Shown here in pieces: positions 51,612-61,402 of a stretch of DNA of 64,000 bases. This DNA is from Sediminibacterium soli (GTDB taxonomy: Bacteria > Bacteroidota > Bacteroidia > Chitinophagales > Chitinophagaceae), in contig NZ_JAACJR010000008.1 of the NCBI RefSeq assembly GCF_009939225.1, forward strand, positions 1,603,377 through 1,667,376. Direction: 5' to 3'. The translations under genes were made by a program, and so were the position numbers. A model generated the notes under the pieces. That model was not told the DNA's origin and ran no database searches. It was given only the letters and a program-made list of their open reading frames with translations. Each line of letters begins with the position of its first letter. Position 1 is the first letter of the stretch.

Positions 51612-51756
51612 AAAGAAGGTTTCGCGACAAAAATAATTTGAAAAACAGGGATTCCGAAAATTTGAAGCGTTAATCATTCCTGTTTTTACCTGCTGCACCA
51701 ATCGTTAATACAGATGTAACTTCCCGATCTCGTAACCAACACGCAGTGTTAGCCAG

Positions 51757-51764
51757 TACATTTG
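51757..51764 (+). promoter_or_regulatory. -7 box of feoB
   Basis: TACATTTG matches TAnnTTTG exactly, 18 bases before the TTG at 51783. This argues that the TTG at 51762 lies inside the promoter and is not the start. Confidence 0.55.
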
Positions 51765-51782
51765 CGCCTATTTTGCAGCAGT

Positions 51783-53906
51783 TTGCCTAAACCTTTTCTA
51801 CATATTGCGCTTGTGGGTAACCCGAACAGCGGTAAGAGCTCACTGTTCAATGCATTGACCGGTCTGAACCAGAAAGTGGGCAATTTTCCGGGTGTTACCG
51901 TTGATAAAAAGACCGGGCTGATCAACCTCGATAACCAGGTAAAAGCTGAACTGATCGATCTGCCGGGCACCTACAGTCTTTATCCCCGAAGGGCCGATGA
52001 GTGGGTGGCCTATAAAGTGCTGATGGGCGCCGAGGCGGGTATGCAACCCGATCTGGTGCTGCTGGTGGCCGATGCCAGTAACCTGAAACGGAACCTGCTT
52101 TTCTGCAGCCAGATCATAGACCTGAAGATTCCGGTGGTGATGGCGCTGACGATGAACGATATCGCGGCCAAAAAAGACATCAAAATAGATATCAGCGGGC
52201 TCGAAGCGGAGCTGGGCATACCCGTGGTTGCCGTAAACCCGAGAAAGAACAAGGGTCTTTCCGAGTTAAAAAAAGTGCTTTCGCATGTAGCCAGGATGCA
52301 GCCCGCACTGCAGACACGCGAATTTGCAGGCACGCACAAACTGGCCCCGGCGGCGATCAACGGCGTGCAGCAGCTGTTTCCGCAGATGAGCGACTACGCG
52401 GCGATCCATTACCTGATCAACCACGAGCATTTTCCATTGGATGCGCCTACCCAGACGAAGATTGAAAACATAGAAGCGGAGAACCAGTTCAATCCCACCA
52501 AAACACAGGCGGAAGAGATCATGATGCGGTATACGCGTATACGCCAGATCATGCAGCAGCATGTGGTGGAACCCGGACCGCTGGAGAAAAAACTGTTTAC
52601 CGAAAAACTCGATAACCTCCTGCTGCACCGGGTATGGGGCTACCTCATTTTACTGGTGGTGCTGTTTCTTTTGTTCCAGAGCATATTCTGGCTGGCCGCT
52701 TTCCCGATGGATGGCATCGAATGGCTGTTTGCCCAGGGCTCGGGCTGGCTGGCGAATGTATTGCCCACAGCCTGGTGGAGCGACCTGATCGTTAACGGCC
52801 TTTTTGCCGGTTTGGGCGGAATACTGGTATTTGTGCCGCAGATCATGATCCTGTTCGGACTGATTACGATACTGGAAGACACGGGCTATATGGCGCGTAT
52901 CAGTTTTTTGAGCGATAAACTGATGCGGAAAGTAGGGCTGAACGGCAAAAGCGTGATGCCGATGATCAGCGGTTTTGCCTGTGCGGTGCCCGCTATCATG
53001 AGCGCCCGGAATATCGAGAACAGAAAAGAACGGCTGCTGACCATTCTGGTAACCCCGCTGATGAGCTGCAGCGCCAGGCTGCCCGTATATACGATACTGA
53101 TCTCTTTGGTGATAGACGATAAATATTACCTCGGCTTTCTCAGCCTGCAGGGCCTGGTGATGATGGGACTCTATTTTCTCGGCACCGCCATGGCGCTGGT
53201 GGTGAGTTACGTGATGAAATGGTTTATCCGGATCAGCGAAAAAAGCTTTTTTATTCTGGAACTGCCCATCTACCGCGGCCCGCGCTGGAAGAACGTACTG
53301 GTAACCATGGTGGAGAAAGCCCGGATATTCGTGACCGATGCGGGCAAAGTGATCATGGTCATCAGCCTGCTGCTCTGGTTCCTCAGTTCTTACGGACCGG
53401 GCGACAGGATGAAACAGGTGGAAAACAAATACGCTTCGCTGATCATCGCCACACCGCAGCCTGAAAAAATCGATTCGTTACAGAAACAGCTGTCTTCCGA
53501 AAAACTGCAGCATTCCTATGCAGGCATTGCCGGGCATACCATAGAACCGCTGATCAGACCGCTGGGTTTTGACTGGAAGATCGGTATCGCACTGATCACC
53601 TCCTTTGCCGCGCGCGAAGTGTTCGTGGGTACGATGGCTACTTTATACAGCGTGGAGGAATCCGACGACAATGCCTCGCTTCGCGAAAAAATGGAATCGG
53701 CCCGGCACCGCGACGGCAGCAAAGTGTATACGCTGGCCGCGGCTTTATCGCTGATGGTATTCTATGTACTGGCCATGCAGTGCATGAGCACCCTTGCCGT
53801 GGTAAAACGCGAAACCCGCAGCTGGAAATGGCCCGTGTTCCAGTTTGCCTACATGACCGGCCTGGCCTATGGTATGAGCTGGCTGGTCTATCATATCTGG
53901 TCCTGA
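51783..53906 (+). CDS. feoB: Ferrous iron transport protein B
   Basis: The start is taken as TTG at 51783 rather than the one at 51762, which lies in the -7 box. The 707-residue protein moves Fe2+ into the cytosol. The G domain shows GNPNSGKSS, DLPGTYSL and ALTMNDIAAKKD. Then come the helical guanine-dissociation region and the Gate domains with ISGFACAVPAIMSAR. Membrane helices follow to the end. There is no FeoA domain at the N terminus and no feoA gene beside it. Confidence 0.95.
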   Translation: MPKPFLHIALVGNPNSGKSSLFNALTGLNQKVGNFPGVTVDKKTGLINLDNQVKAELIDLPGTYSLYPRRADEWVAYKVLMGAEAGMQPDLVLLVADASNLKRNLLFCSQIIDLKIPVVMALTMNDIAAKKDIKIDISGLEAELGIPVVAVNPRKNKGLSELKKVLSHVARMQPALQTREFAGTHKLAPAAINGVQQLFPQMSDYAAIHYLINHEHFPLDAPTQTKIENIEAENQFNPTKTQAEEIMMRYTRIRQIMQQHVVEPGPLEKKLFTEKLDNLLLHRVWGYLILLVVLFLLFQSIFWLAAFPMDGIEWLFAQGSGWLANVLPTAWWSDLIVNGLFAGLGGILVFVPQIMILFGLITILEDTGYMARISFLSDKLMRKVGLNGKSVMPMISGFACAVPAIMSARNIENRKERLLTILVTPLMSCSARLPVYTILISLVIDDKYYLGFLSLQGLVMMGLYFLGTAMALVVSYVMKWFIRISEKSFFILELPIYRGPRWKNVLVTMVEKARIFVTDAGKVIMVISLLLWFLSSYGPGDRMKQVENKYASLIIATPQPEKIDSLQKQLSSEKLQHSYAGIAGHTIEPLIRPLGFDWKIGIALITSFAAREVFVGTMATLYSVEESDDNASLREKMESARHRDGSKVYTLAAALSLMVFYVLAMQCMSTLAVVKRETRSWKWPVFQFAYMTGLAYGMSWLVYHIWS

Positions 53907-53948
53907 TTGTTGCAGGCCAGACCATCTAACCATCTCCATACACCTTTT

Positions 53949-55244
53949 TTACTGCACGGGATCCCGGTCCATCAGCGATGTCTTCTTTGTATCCCGCATG
54001 CCGATGTATACCAGCAGCGATACGAATATACAGGCGCTGGCATACCAGTAATACCCGCTTTCGTTTCCACTGTTCTTAAACCAGAGGGCCAGGTATTCGG
54101 CGGTGCCGCCAAACAGGGCTACAGTAACCGCATAGGGAAAACCCACGCCGAGTGCGCGTATCTCGGCAGGAAACAGTTCGGCCTTTACCACCGCGTTGAT
54201 GGAGGTATAACCGCTTACAATGACCAGCGCCGCCATCATCAACAGGAATATCGGCAGCATTTGCGTGGTTGCAGCAATGGCGGTCAGTATCGGAACGGTG
54301 CATACGGCTCCCAGCACGCCAAAACCGATGAGCAATGGCCTGCGGCCTACGCGGTCTGACAGCATACCCAGCAAGGGCTGTATGGCTGCATAGATAAACA
54401 GGGTAACAAAACTGAGCAGCGCAGCTTTTTCCTTTGGCAGATGCACGGTATTCACCAGAAATTTCTGCATGTAGGTGGTATAGGTATAAAAAGCCAGCGT
54501 TCCGCCCAGTGTTAGTCCGGCAACGGTCAGCACGGCCCGGGGATGCCTGAACAGTTCCTTCACCGAACCTTTTTTTTGCGCCGTGGCGGTTTCGTAGCGG
54601 AATGCTTCCGTTTCATCCATATTTCGCCGCAGGTAAAAAGCGGTCAGCGAAAGCAGGGCGCCGATGAAGAACGGTATCCGCCAGGCCCAACCGCTCAATT
54701 GTTCCGGGGTGAAAAAAACATACTGCATCAGTAATTGCACGCCTACCGCAGTCAGTTGACCGCCAATCAGTGTTACATACTGAAAGCTGGAATAGAAACC
54801 GCGGCGGTTGCTGGTGGCCATTTCGCTGAGATAGGTGGCTGCCGTACCGTATTCTCCGCCAACGCTCAGGCCCTGCAGCAGCCTGGCCAGCAGCAACAAT
54901 ACCGGCGCCGCAATACCGATCTGCCGGTAGGAAGGCGTTAAGGCAATGGTCAGAGAGCCCAGCGACATCAGCAGCACGGAAAGCGTCATCGACCATTTTC
55001 TTCCCCTGCGGTCTGCCAGGCTGCCGAACAGCCAGCCGCCTATCGGCCGCATCAGGAAGCCAACGGCAAATATACCCGCGGTATTCAGCAGGTTGGCCGT
55101 TGCATCCTTACCCGGAAAAAATACGGGTGCAAAATAAACAGAGAATGCCGCATAGGCGTACCAGTCGTACCATTCCACCAGGTTACCCACCGAGCCGCTG
55201 ATGATGGCTCTGATGCGATGGGCCGGTTGCTTGTTGGGATCCAT
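53949..55244 (-). CDS. MFS transporter, metabolite:H+ symporter type
   Basis: The start at 55244 (MDPNKQPAHRIR) is used. The 431-residue protein has about 12 helices with the metabolite:H+ symporter (MHS) signature GSVGNLVEWYDWYAYAAFSVYFAPVFFP at the N terminus and RPIGGWLFGSLADRRGRKWSM in the loop after helix 2. Relatives carry alpha-ketoglutarate, proline/betaine or shikimate. The substrate here is not known. It is convergent with feoB. Confidence 0.93.
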   Translation of the reverse strand: MDPNKQPAHRIRAIISGSVGNLVEWYDWYAYAAFSVYFAPVFFPGKDATANLLNTAGIFAVGFLMRPIGGWLFGSLADRRGRKWSMTLSVLLMSLGSLTIALTPSYRQIGIAAPVLLLLARLLQGLSVGGEYGTAATYLSEMATSNRRGFYSSFQYVTLIGGQLTAVGVQLLMQYVFFTPEQLSGWAWRIPFFIGALLSLTAFYLRRNMDETEAFRYETATAQKKGSVKELFRHPRAVLTVAGLTLGGTLAFYTYTTYMQKFLVNTVHLPKEKAALLSFVTLFIYAAIQPLLGMLSDRVGRRPLLIGFGVLGAVCTVPILTAIAATTQMLPIFLLMMAALVIVSGYTSINAVVKAELFPAEIRALGVGFPYAVTVALFGGTAEYLALWFKNSGNESGYYWYASACIFVSLLVYIGMRDTKKTSLMDRDPVQ

Positions 55245-55377
55245 TGCCAAAAGATAAGCAGAGAATCGGCAGCGTTTCAACGGTATTTTCAGGTGCAGGC
55301 AAAAAAGGGGGATTTTCCCGGTTTTTTATCCCGCGAAATAGTGGAATATTGTTCCTTATACCCAAAATCAACTGTTT

Positions 55378-55824
55378 ATGGCACAAGACAATCCAAAACT
55401 ACGGGGCAAACTGCCCAAAGGAGAGGGTCGCCTGATAGGTGATGCTTTCCAGAAACTGGTAAAAAATGTACCCGAATTCAAACATGCGCCCCAGGCCGTT
55501 TGCTTTACGGTAGACGAACTGCGCGCTTTCCTGGATGCGGCAGAGCAAACCGTTAACCCCGATCCGGCCAAACCCGTTCCCGCCAATGAGATCGGCGTGG
55601 CGATCATACCCGGGTACAGGAACAACAAGATCACCTTTATGCTGGTGGCCACACGCTTCAGGGAAGACAAACCGAACCAGCAGGTGCTGGCGATCAACAA
55701 CCCGGTAACCGGTATCCATATGGAGCCTGCCGCACCGACCCTTGGCGCAGAACCCCCGTTACCGCCGGATCCGGAGCCACCGGTTGGCGACACCACCTAT
55801 GATACAGGAAGTACTTATCCATAA
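55378..55824 (+). CDS. Hypothetical protein with proline-rich tail
   Basis: The 148-residue protein has no signal. The N-terminal part (PKLRGKLPKGEGRLIGDAFQKLVKNVPEFKHAP) is basic, and the C-terminal part is rich in proline (EPAAPTLGAEPPLPPDPEPP). A middle block (EIGVAIIPGYRNNKITFMLVATRF) may form beta strands. I recognise no family. It precedes the membrane protein of the two-component group by 8 bases and may be its partner. Confidence 0.6.
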   Translation: MAQDNPKLRGKLPKGEGRLIGDAFQKLVKNVPEFKHAPQAVCFTVDELRAFLDAAEQTVNPDPAKPVPANEIGVAIIPGYRNNKITFMLVATRFREDKPNQQVLAINNPVTGIHMEPAAPTLGAEPPLPPDPEPPVGDTTYDTGSTYP

Positions 55825-55832
55825 ATAGAATT

Positions 55833-56483
55833 ATGCTGTTTCCGTTTACGCAGATCGCGGAGTTGGTTTGTTTGATTTTTGCAATCAGGTTTCTCGCGGG
55901 AATAAAAGATTCCTTCTGGGGCTATATCAGGTGGTTCATGCTGTTTACCGTAATGGTGGAAATAGCCGGACATGCCATGCTTTCCATGAATGTTCCCAAT
56001 CACTGGCTGTACAACCTGTACCTGCCGGTTGAAATGCTGTTCAAGTATTACCTGCTGTACAAGATCTGCAATGGCTATTTCCCGGTAAAATACCTGGCTG
56101 TTTCCTTCCTGGCGCTGTTTGGCCTTTTATATGCCTATGAAGGTATCGCCAGCGGGTTTAACGAATACAGCGTATGGAGCAATTCCGCGGCATCGGTGGG
56201 CATACTCACCATCTGCTGTTTTTATTTCTATTATTTTCTGAAAAAAGAGGAGTATGTTGATATCTATCAGCATGCTCCTTTCTGGATAGTGACCGCGCTG
56301 TTTTTCTTTTATCTCGGCGGTACGGCCTGTAATGTATTCTTTAAATACCTGGCCAATATTTACGAGAAGCAGCATATACCGGTGCGGTACATTATCTACA
56401 CGTTGCTTAATTTCATATTTTACGGCTGCTGGAGTTATTCATTTGTATGCAGGTATCGCCAAACGACATCGTCTTTATCGTAA
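55833..56483 (+). CDS. Membrane protein of the two-component group, likely a sensor
   Basis: The 216-residue protein has about six to seven membrane helices (for example AELVCLIFAIRFLAG, WFMLFTVMVEIAGHAMLSM, YLAVSFLALFGLLYAYEG, VGILTICCFYFYYFL and FWIVTALFFFYLGGTACNVFF). I recognise no named family. Its end overlaps the histidine kinase gene by 37 bases, and the kinase itself has no sensory part. It may therefore be the sensory subunit. Confidence 0.65.
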   Translation: MLFPFTQIAELVCLIFAIRFLAGIKDSFWGYIRWFMLFTVMVEIAGHAMLSMNVPNHWLYNLYLPVEMLFKYYLLYKICNGYFPVKYLAVSFLALFGLLYAYEGIASGFNEYSVWSNSAASVGILTICCFYFYYFLKKEEYVDIYQHAPFWIVTALFFFYLGGTACNVFFKYLANIYEKQHIPVRYIIYTLLNFIFYGCWSYSFVCRYRQTTSSLS

Positions 56484-57232
56484 TCATCAGCAGTTGCTGT
56501 CTTTTTATCGCGGCGGCGGCGCTGATCACCTATGTAAGATTGTACAACGAACGCAAGAAAAAACATTTCGAGGAAAAAGAACTGATGGCTGCCGAATTCG
56601 ACAGACAGCTCATGCAGTCGCAGCTCGAAACACAGGAAGAAACCCTCAACGTGGTGAGCCGCGAGCTGCATGATAACATCGGCCAGCTGCTCAACAGCAC
56701 CAAATTACTGATCGGTGTTACCGAAAGAAGCCTTGCCGCCGTTCCCGAAACGCTGATCACCGCCGGACAAACGCTTGGACAGGCCATACAGGAGCTGCGC
56801 GCTTTGTCTAAATCGCTCGATAAAGACTGGCTGTCACAGTTCAATTTCGTCGAAAACCTCGAGGCCGAGATCAGCCGTATCCATTCTGCGCAAACCCTGC
56901 ATATCGAATTCAGCCGCCCCGAAACCCTGCCGCTTGCACCCGGGCAGCAGATCATCCTGTTCCGTATTGTGCAGGAGATCGTACAGAACGTGATCAAACA
57001 CGCGCAGGCAAAAAAAGCGGTGATCAGGATCGTAAAATACCCCGGCCACCTTACATTGCATATCAGTGACGACGGCATTGGTTTTGTCGGGGACGATGCA
57101 CCGAAAGGGCTCGGGCTCCGCAATATCAAACACCGTACAGCCCTGCTGGGCGGCAGTGTGCAGTGGCATACCCGTCCCGGAGGCGGCACCGTGGTGGAGA
57201 TCAGCTTACCGGTTAACCAGACTAACGAATGA
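56447..57232 (+). CDS. Sensor histidine kinase, NarX/DegS type
   Basis: The 261-residue protein has one N-terminal membrane helix (IVFIVIISSCCLFIAAAALITYV) and then a short coiled coil. The HisKA_3-type dimerisation region follows, with the phospho-acceptor His75 in RELHDNIGQLLNST. The ATPase domain has IVQEIVQNVIKHAQA, ISDDGIGF and KGLGLRNIKHR. There is no sensory domain. The cognate response regulator overlaps its end by 4 bases. Confidence 0.93.
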   Translation: MQVSPNDIVFIVIISSCCLFIAAAALITYVRLYNERKKKHFEEKELMAAEFDRQLMQSQLETQEETLNVVSRELHDNIGQLLNSTKLLIGVTERSLAAVPETLITAGQTLGQAIQELRALSKSLDKDWLSQFNFVENLEAEISRIHSAQTLHIEFSRPETLPLAPGQQIILFRIVQEIVQNVIKHAQAKKAVIRIVKYPGHLTLHISDDGIGFVGDDAPKGLGLRNIKHRTALLGGSVQWHTRPGGGTVVEISLPVNQTNE

Positions 57233-57867
57233 AAACAACCATCGGCATCATCGACGACCATATCCTGTTCGCCAAATCGCTCGGACTTATGCTGAGGAGT
57301 TTCCGGGATTACGAGGTGGTGATAGAAGCGGGTAACGGAAAAGACCTGCAGGAGAAACTGACTGCCGGCAAACCGGTTCCCGATATCATGCTGATAGATG
57401 TGAATATGCCGGTAATGAACGGTATCGACACCGCCAGGTGGTTATCGGCACACCATCCCGGTGTAAAATTGGTGGCGCTTTCCATGAATGATGAGGAAAA
57501 CATCATCATCGATATGCTGAAAGCCGGTTGCTGCGCCTATATGCTGAAGGAAACGCATCCCGACGAACTTGAAAAAGCGCTGGAAGAGATCGCTGTCAGG
57601 GGATATTACAATCCCGATTCCAACAATATCCATTTTCGCCGTCTGCCCGAGGCGGAGAAGAACCCCCTGCCCCCGATCAACGAGCGCGAAAAACGGTTCC
57701 TGCAGCATGCCTGTTCCGATCTTACCTACCGGGAGATCGCATCGCTGATGCACCTCAGCGAACGCACCATCGACGGCTACCGCGAATCCTTATTCGGTAA
57801 ACTCAATGTACAGAGCCGGGTGGGTCTTGCGCTCGAAGCCATCAGGAAAGGGCTGGTTACACTCTGA
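57229..57867 (+). CDS. Response regulator, NarL/LuxR type
   Basis: The 212-residue protein has a receiver domain, with acidic pair IDDH near residue 9 and phospho-acceptor Asp57 in LIDVNMPVMNG. The output domain is a LuxR-type helix-turn-helix (INEREKRFLQHACSDLTYREIASLMHLSERTIDGYRESLFGKLNV). It is paired with the kinase at 56447. The genes controlled are not evident. Confidence 0.96.
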   Translation: MKTTIGIIDDHILFAKSLGLMLRSFRDYEVVIEAGNGKDLQEKLTAGKPVPDIMLIDVNMPVMNGIDTARWLSAHHPGVKLVALSMNDEENIIIDMLKAGCCAYMLKETHPDELEKALEEIAVRGYYNPDSNNIHFRRLPEAEKNPLPPINEREKRFLQHACSDLTYREIASLMHLSERTIDGYRESLFGKLNVQSRVGLALEAIRKGLVTL

Positions 57868-58731
57868 TCAGTTATAATATTTCCACAGCAGGGCAGAAAC
57901 CGCGCGTGTAAGCACCCAGGCCGCATTGCCGGGCTCCCAGCTGGTGTCTTTGTTATTCTTTGTGCAGATACAGAAAAGATAGCGGCTTTTTTTTGCGTTC
58001 ACAAACACCACTTCGTTCCGGGTGGCATTCACGGCTCCGTTCTTGCTTGCCACGAACGCATCGGCGGGAATGGCAGACACAGCCACTTCGTCCCAGTAAT
58101 TTCTTCCCAGCAACCGCAGCATTTTTTCGCTGGCGGCGGCATTGATCACTTCTTTGCGAACGATCTTCTCCATCAGTGTGGCCATTTCCAGGGGGGTTGT
58201 CTGGCCCCAGCCATACTCTGCCCGGTTATTTTCGCGGCCTGGCGTACGGCTGTTCACGCGGGTATACCGCATACCCAGGCTGTCCATCAGTTCGTTGATG
58301 CGTGTGCCGGTACCGGCAAGACTCTGCAGCCATAAACTGGCGGTATTATCGCTCATGGTAAGCATCAGCATCATCAGTTTGCTCAGTTCTATCTTTTCAT
58401 TGTTTTTAAAAGAGCCCAGTATATCAACGCCCTCATAGAGCAGCGAGTCCCTGTAGGTAAGCGTCTGGTGATAATTCAGCTCCCCCGATTCCAGTTTGTG
58501 CATGATACCGGTAAGTATGGGAATCTTGACCATGCTCGCAGTCGGAAAAACGGTATCGGCATTGATGGCAACGATCTTATTCTTTTTCAGGTCGTGCACA
58601 TAGATGCCGATGCTGCCCGGGTAATCCCGGAACATTTCCGATAACCGGCGCTGCAGGCGTTTATCTGTAGGCTGCGCATGGGCAGACAGCAAGATCGTGC
58701 TCATAACAAGCAAAAGCAGCAATTGTTTCAT
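57868..58731 (-). CDS. Class A beta-lactamase-like serine hydrolase
   Basis: The 287-residue exported protein (signal MKQLLLLLVMSTILLSAHA) has the acylation motif SMVK (Ser66, Lys69) and SDN at 127-129. The class A KTG is KNG at 230-232. The omega-loop region SRTPGRENNRAEYGWGQTTP is short and lacks the usual RWExxLN. It could be a divergent class A enzyme, a PBP-like protein or a non-lactamase hydrolase. I cannot claim antibiotic resistance from sequence. It is convergent with the response regulator gene, one base apart. Confidence 0.8.
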   Translation of the reverse strand: MKQLLLLLVMSTILLSAHAQPTDKRLQRRLSEMFRDYPGSIGIYVHDLKKNKIVAINADTVFPTASMVKIPILTGIMHKLESGELNYHQTLTYRDSLLYEGVDILGSFKNNEKIELSKLMMLMLTMSDNTASLWLQSLAGTGTRINELMDSLGMRYTRVNSRTPGRENNRAEYGWGQTTPLEMATLMEKIVRKEVINAAASEKMLRLLGRNYWDEVAVSAIPADAFVASKNGAVNATRNEVVFVNAKKSRYLFCICTKNNKDTSWEPGNAAWVLTRAVSALLWKYYN

Positions 58732-58869
58732 ACGGCGGGTTTAAAACGTTTTGACAATAATGAAGTCTTTCAGGAACAATGAAAATAATCGATAAATGAC
58801 GAGAATGAAAACATGCCCCGGAATTATTTTAGTAAATTCGTACGCCTACAAACACTGTTATCTGCGTCT

Positions 58870-61260
58870 ATGAAGGGCATCACCACCATTTGGCTGCGTC
58901 TGCTGGTTTTTACTGTTATCTGCTGCCAGGCATCGGTTATTAACGCGCAGCCACCAGGCAAAACGGGGATGCAGGATGGCCTGGTTGACCTGCGCAATAC
59001 AGATCTGAGCCGGCAACCGGTTTCGCTGAATGGTAACTGGGCTTTTTACTGGAAACGGCTGATCGTTCCCGGAGATTCGCTTCCCTCTCCCACCGCTTTT
59101 ATCCCATTTCCCAAACTCTGGCGCAATACCACAGTGAACGGAAAAAAATTTCCCGATATAGGATATGCCAGCTATGCGGTAACCGTATTGCTTCCCCCGC
59201 ATACCAACCAATTGGCGCTGCAGGTGCCCGACACTTATACCAGCTACCGTTTGTTTGTGAACGGAAAAGAACTGGCCGAGGCCGGCAACCCGGACAGTAT
59301 TGCCAAAAGAGCCGTTCCCAAATGGCTGAACCGGACGGTGGAGCTCAAAGGAACAACCGATACGCTGCGCATTGTGCTGCATGTTGCCAATTACTGGCAT
59401 TCCAAAGGCGGCCCCTACAAGGAAATGCTGGTGGGCGATTTCGATTACCTCGTACAGAAAAGAGATATCGGCTTTGCCTTCGACCTGGTGCTGACGGGTT
59501 GCCTGTTCATGGGCGGTCTGTTCTTTTTTGGTCTGTTCCTGTTTGGCCGGCATGATAAAGCAATGCTGTACTTCGCGCTGTTCGCCATTACCTACAGTTA
59601 CCGCATCATCGGCGCGCGTTTGTATGTGCTGCACTCCATATTTCCCGATATACCCTGGTCTGTTACCGTTCACCTCGAATACCTGAGTCTTTTTGTAAGC
59701 GTTACCTTTTTTGTACTGTATACCCGGATGCTTTATAAAGAAGACTCCAATAAGTACATCCTGGGCGCGCTGGTATGGGCCTGCCTGGGTCTGGCGGCGC
59801 TGGTAATCGTTTCGCCGCCGGCGGTGTTCACCCAGCTCATCAATCCATTCCTGGTGGTTATGTTCGGGGTTATCGCCTACGCATTTGTGATCTACATCAA
59901 AGCCATGCGCAACAAGCGCGTGGGCGCCAGTTATGCGCTGCTGAGTTCGGGGGTTGTGTTCCTGGTTTTTGTTGTGATCAACCTGCAGTATTTCGGTTTC
60001 GTGCAACCGCAGCAAGGCATACTGTTCGCGGGCTATATCAGCTTTTTCTTCCTGCAGTCGCTGATTATGTCTTTCCGCTTTGCGCACGCCCTCAAACAGG
60101 CAAAACAGCAGGCTGAAAAAGCACTGGGAGCCAAGAACGAGTTTCTGTCAACCATGTCGCACGAAATACGCACGCCGCTGAATTCGATATTGGGTATGAC
60201 GCATATCATCCTCCGCGATAACCCGCGCAAGGAACAGAAAGAACAGCTGGAGGTGCTGCTGTTCTCGGCCAATAACCTGCTGGCCATCGTAAACGATATC
60301 CTCGATTATAACAAAATCGAAGCCGGCAAGGTCAATTTCGAAGCCATCGATATGGACCTGCCCGCCATTGTACGCAACCTGTTCTCCGGTTTACGCATAG
60401 CGGCCGAGGAGAAGAACATCGATCTCCGCCTGCACATCGATCCTTTGCTGAAGCAGGCCGTGATAGGCGATCCCACCAGGCTTTCCCAGGTGCTCACCAA
60501 CCTGCTGGGCAACGCCATCAAATTCACCAAACAGGGATATGTGCTGCTTGACATACAGGTAAAAGAACAGAACGACCAGGCAGTTACGCTGAAGATAAAA
60601 GTAACGGATACCGGCATCGGCATCGCTCCCGATAAACAACAGCTGATCTTTGAACAGTTCACACAGGCAGATACCTCTACTTCACGTAATTTTGGTGGCA
60701 CGGGTCTGGGGCTTGCCATCTGTAAACGTTTGCTGGAACTGCAGGGAAGCCAGCTGCAACTGCAAAGCACCCCCGGAAAAGGCTCTGTTTTTTATTTTAC
60801 ACAGACGTTCCCAAAAGTGATCAAATCCAATCAATCTATGGCACCGGCGAGCAACGAATTACCACCAGAAGAAAGCAAACCACTCAGCGGCAAATGCATC
60901 CTGCTGGTGGAAGACAGCGAAGTGAACATCATCGTTGCAAGAACTTTCCTGGAGAGATGGGGCGCAGAGGTCGATATCGCCCTCCACGGACAGGAAGCCC
61001 TGGATATAGTTGACCCCGACAAACATGCCATCGTGTTAATGGATATGCATATGCCGGTAATGGACGGTTACAATGCCACGCGTATGATGCGCCAGAAAGG
61101 ACTGACCCTGCCGATCGTTGCCCTCACCGCCAGCCTGCCGAGAGATGTGGAGGAACGGATCAGGGAAACGGGTATGAACGATATCGTCATCAAACCATTT
61201 GTTCCCGAAGACCTGTATAAAACCGTACTGCACTACACGGGTGTTTTCAGGACAGACTGA
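58870..61260 (+). CDS. Hybrid sensor histidine kinase with 7TM (7TMR-DISM) sensor
   Basis: The start at 58870 (MKGITTIWLRLLVF) is preferred to 58813 for its signal peptide. The 796-residue protein has an extracellular galactose-binding-like domain (about 30-190), seven membrane helices (about 205-405), a HisKA domain with His431 in STMSHEIRTPLNS, an ATPase domain (VTDTGIGIAPD, GGTGLGLAI) and a C-terminal receiver with Asp725 in VLMDMHMPVMDG. Such sensors often bind carbohydrates or other small molecules; the ligand here is unknown. No separate transcription factor is adjacent. Confidence 0.95.
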   Translation: MKGITTIWLRLLVFTVICCQASVINAQPPGKTGMQDGLVDLRNTDLSRQPVSLNGNWAFYWKRLIVPGDSLPSPTAFIPFPKLWRNTTVNGKKFPDIGYASYAVTVLLPPHTNQLALQVPDTYTSYRLFVNGKELAEAGNPDSIAKRAVPKWLNRTVELKGTTDTLRIVLHVANYWHSKGGPYKEMLVGDFDYLVQKRDIGFAFDLVLTGCLFMGGLFFFGLFLFGRHDKAMLYFALFAITYSYRIIGARLYVLHSIFPDIPWSVTVHLEYLSLFVSVTFFVLYTRMLYKEDSNKYILGALVWACLGLAALVIVSPPAVFTQLINPFLVVMFGVIAYAFVIYIKAMRNKRVGASYALLSSGVVFLVFVVINLQYFGFVQPQQGILFAGYISFFFLQSLIMSFRFAHALKQAKQQAEKALGAKNEFLSTMSHEIRTPLNSILGMTHIILRDNPRKEQKEQLEVLLFSANNLLAIVNDILDYNKIEAGKVNFEAIDMDLPAIVRNLFSGLRIAAEEKNIDLRLHIDPLLKQAVIGDPTRLSQVLTNLLGNAIKFTKQGYVLLDIQVKEQNDQAVTLKIKVTDTGIGIAPDKQQLIFEQFTQADTSTSRNFGGTGLGLAICKRLLELQGSQLQLQSTPGKGSVFYFTQTFPKVIKSNQSMAPASNELPPEESKPLSGKCILLVEDSEVNIIVARTFLERWGAEVDIALHGQEALDIVDPDKHAIVLMDMHMPVMDGYNATRMMRQKGLTLPIVALTASLPRDVEERIRETGMNDIVIKPFVPEDLYKTVLHYTGVFRTD

Positions 61261-61402
61261 CCAAGTGCACCACCTTCTTTCATGTAAAAAACGGACATCC
61301 GTTTTCCGGCCGGCTTCCATTCAACCACGCTATTGCGCAGCCTGTAAATACGCATGTACGAATTTTGTCGTTTACCAGCATCTTTGGCAAAACAAGGAAG
61401 GT

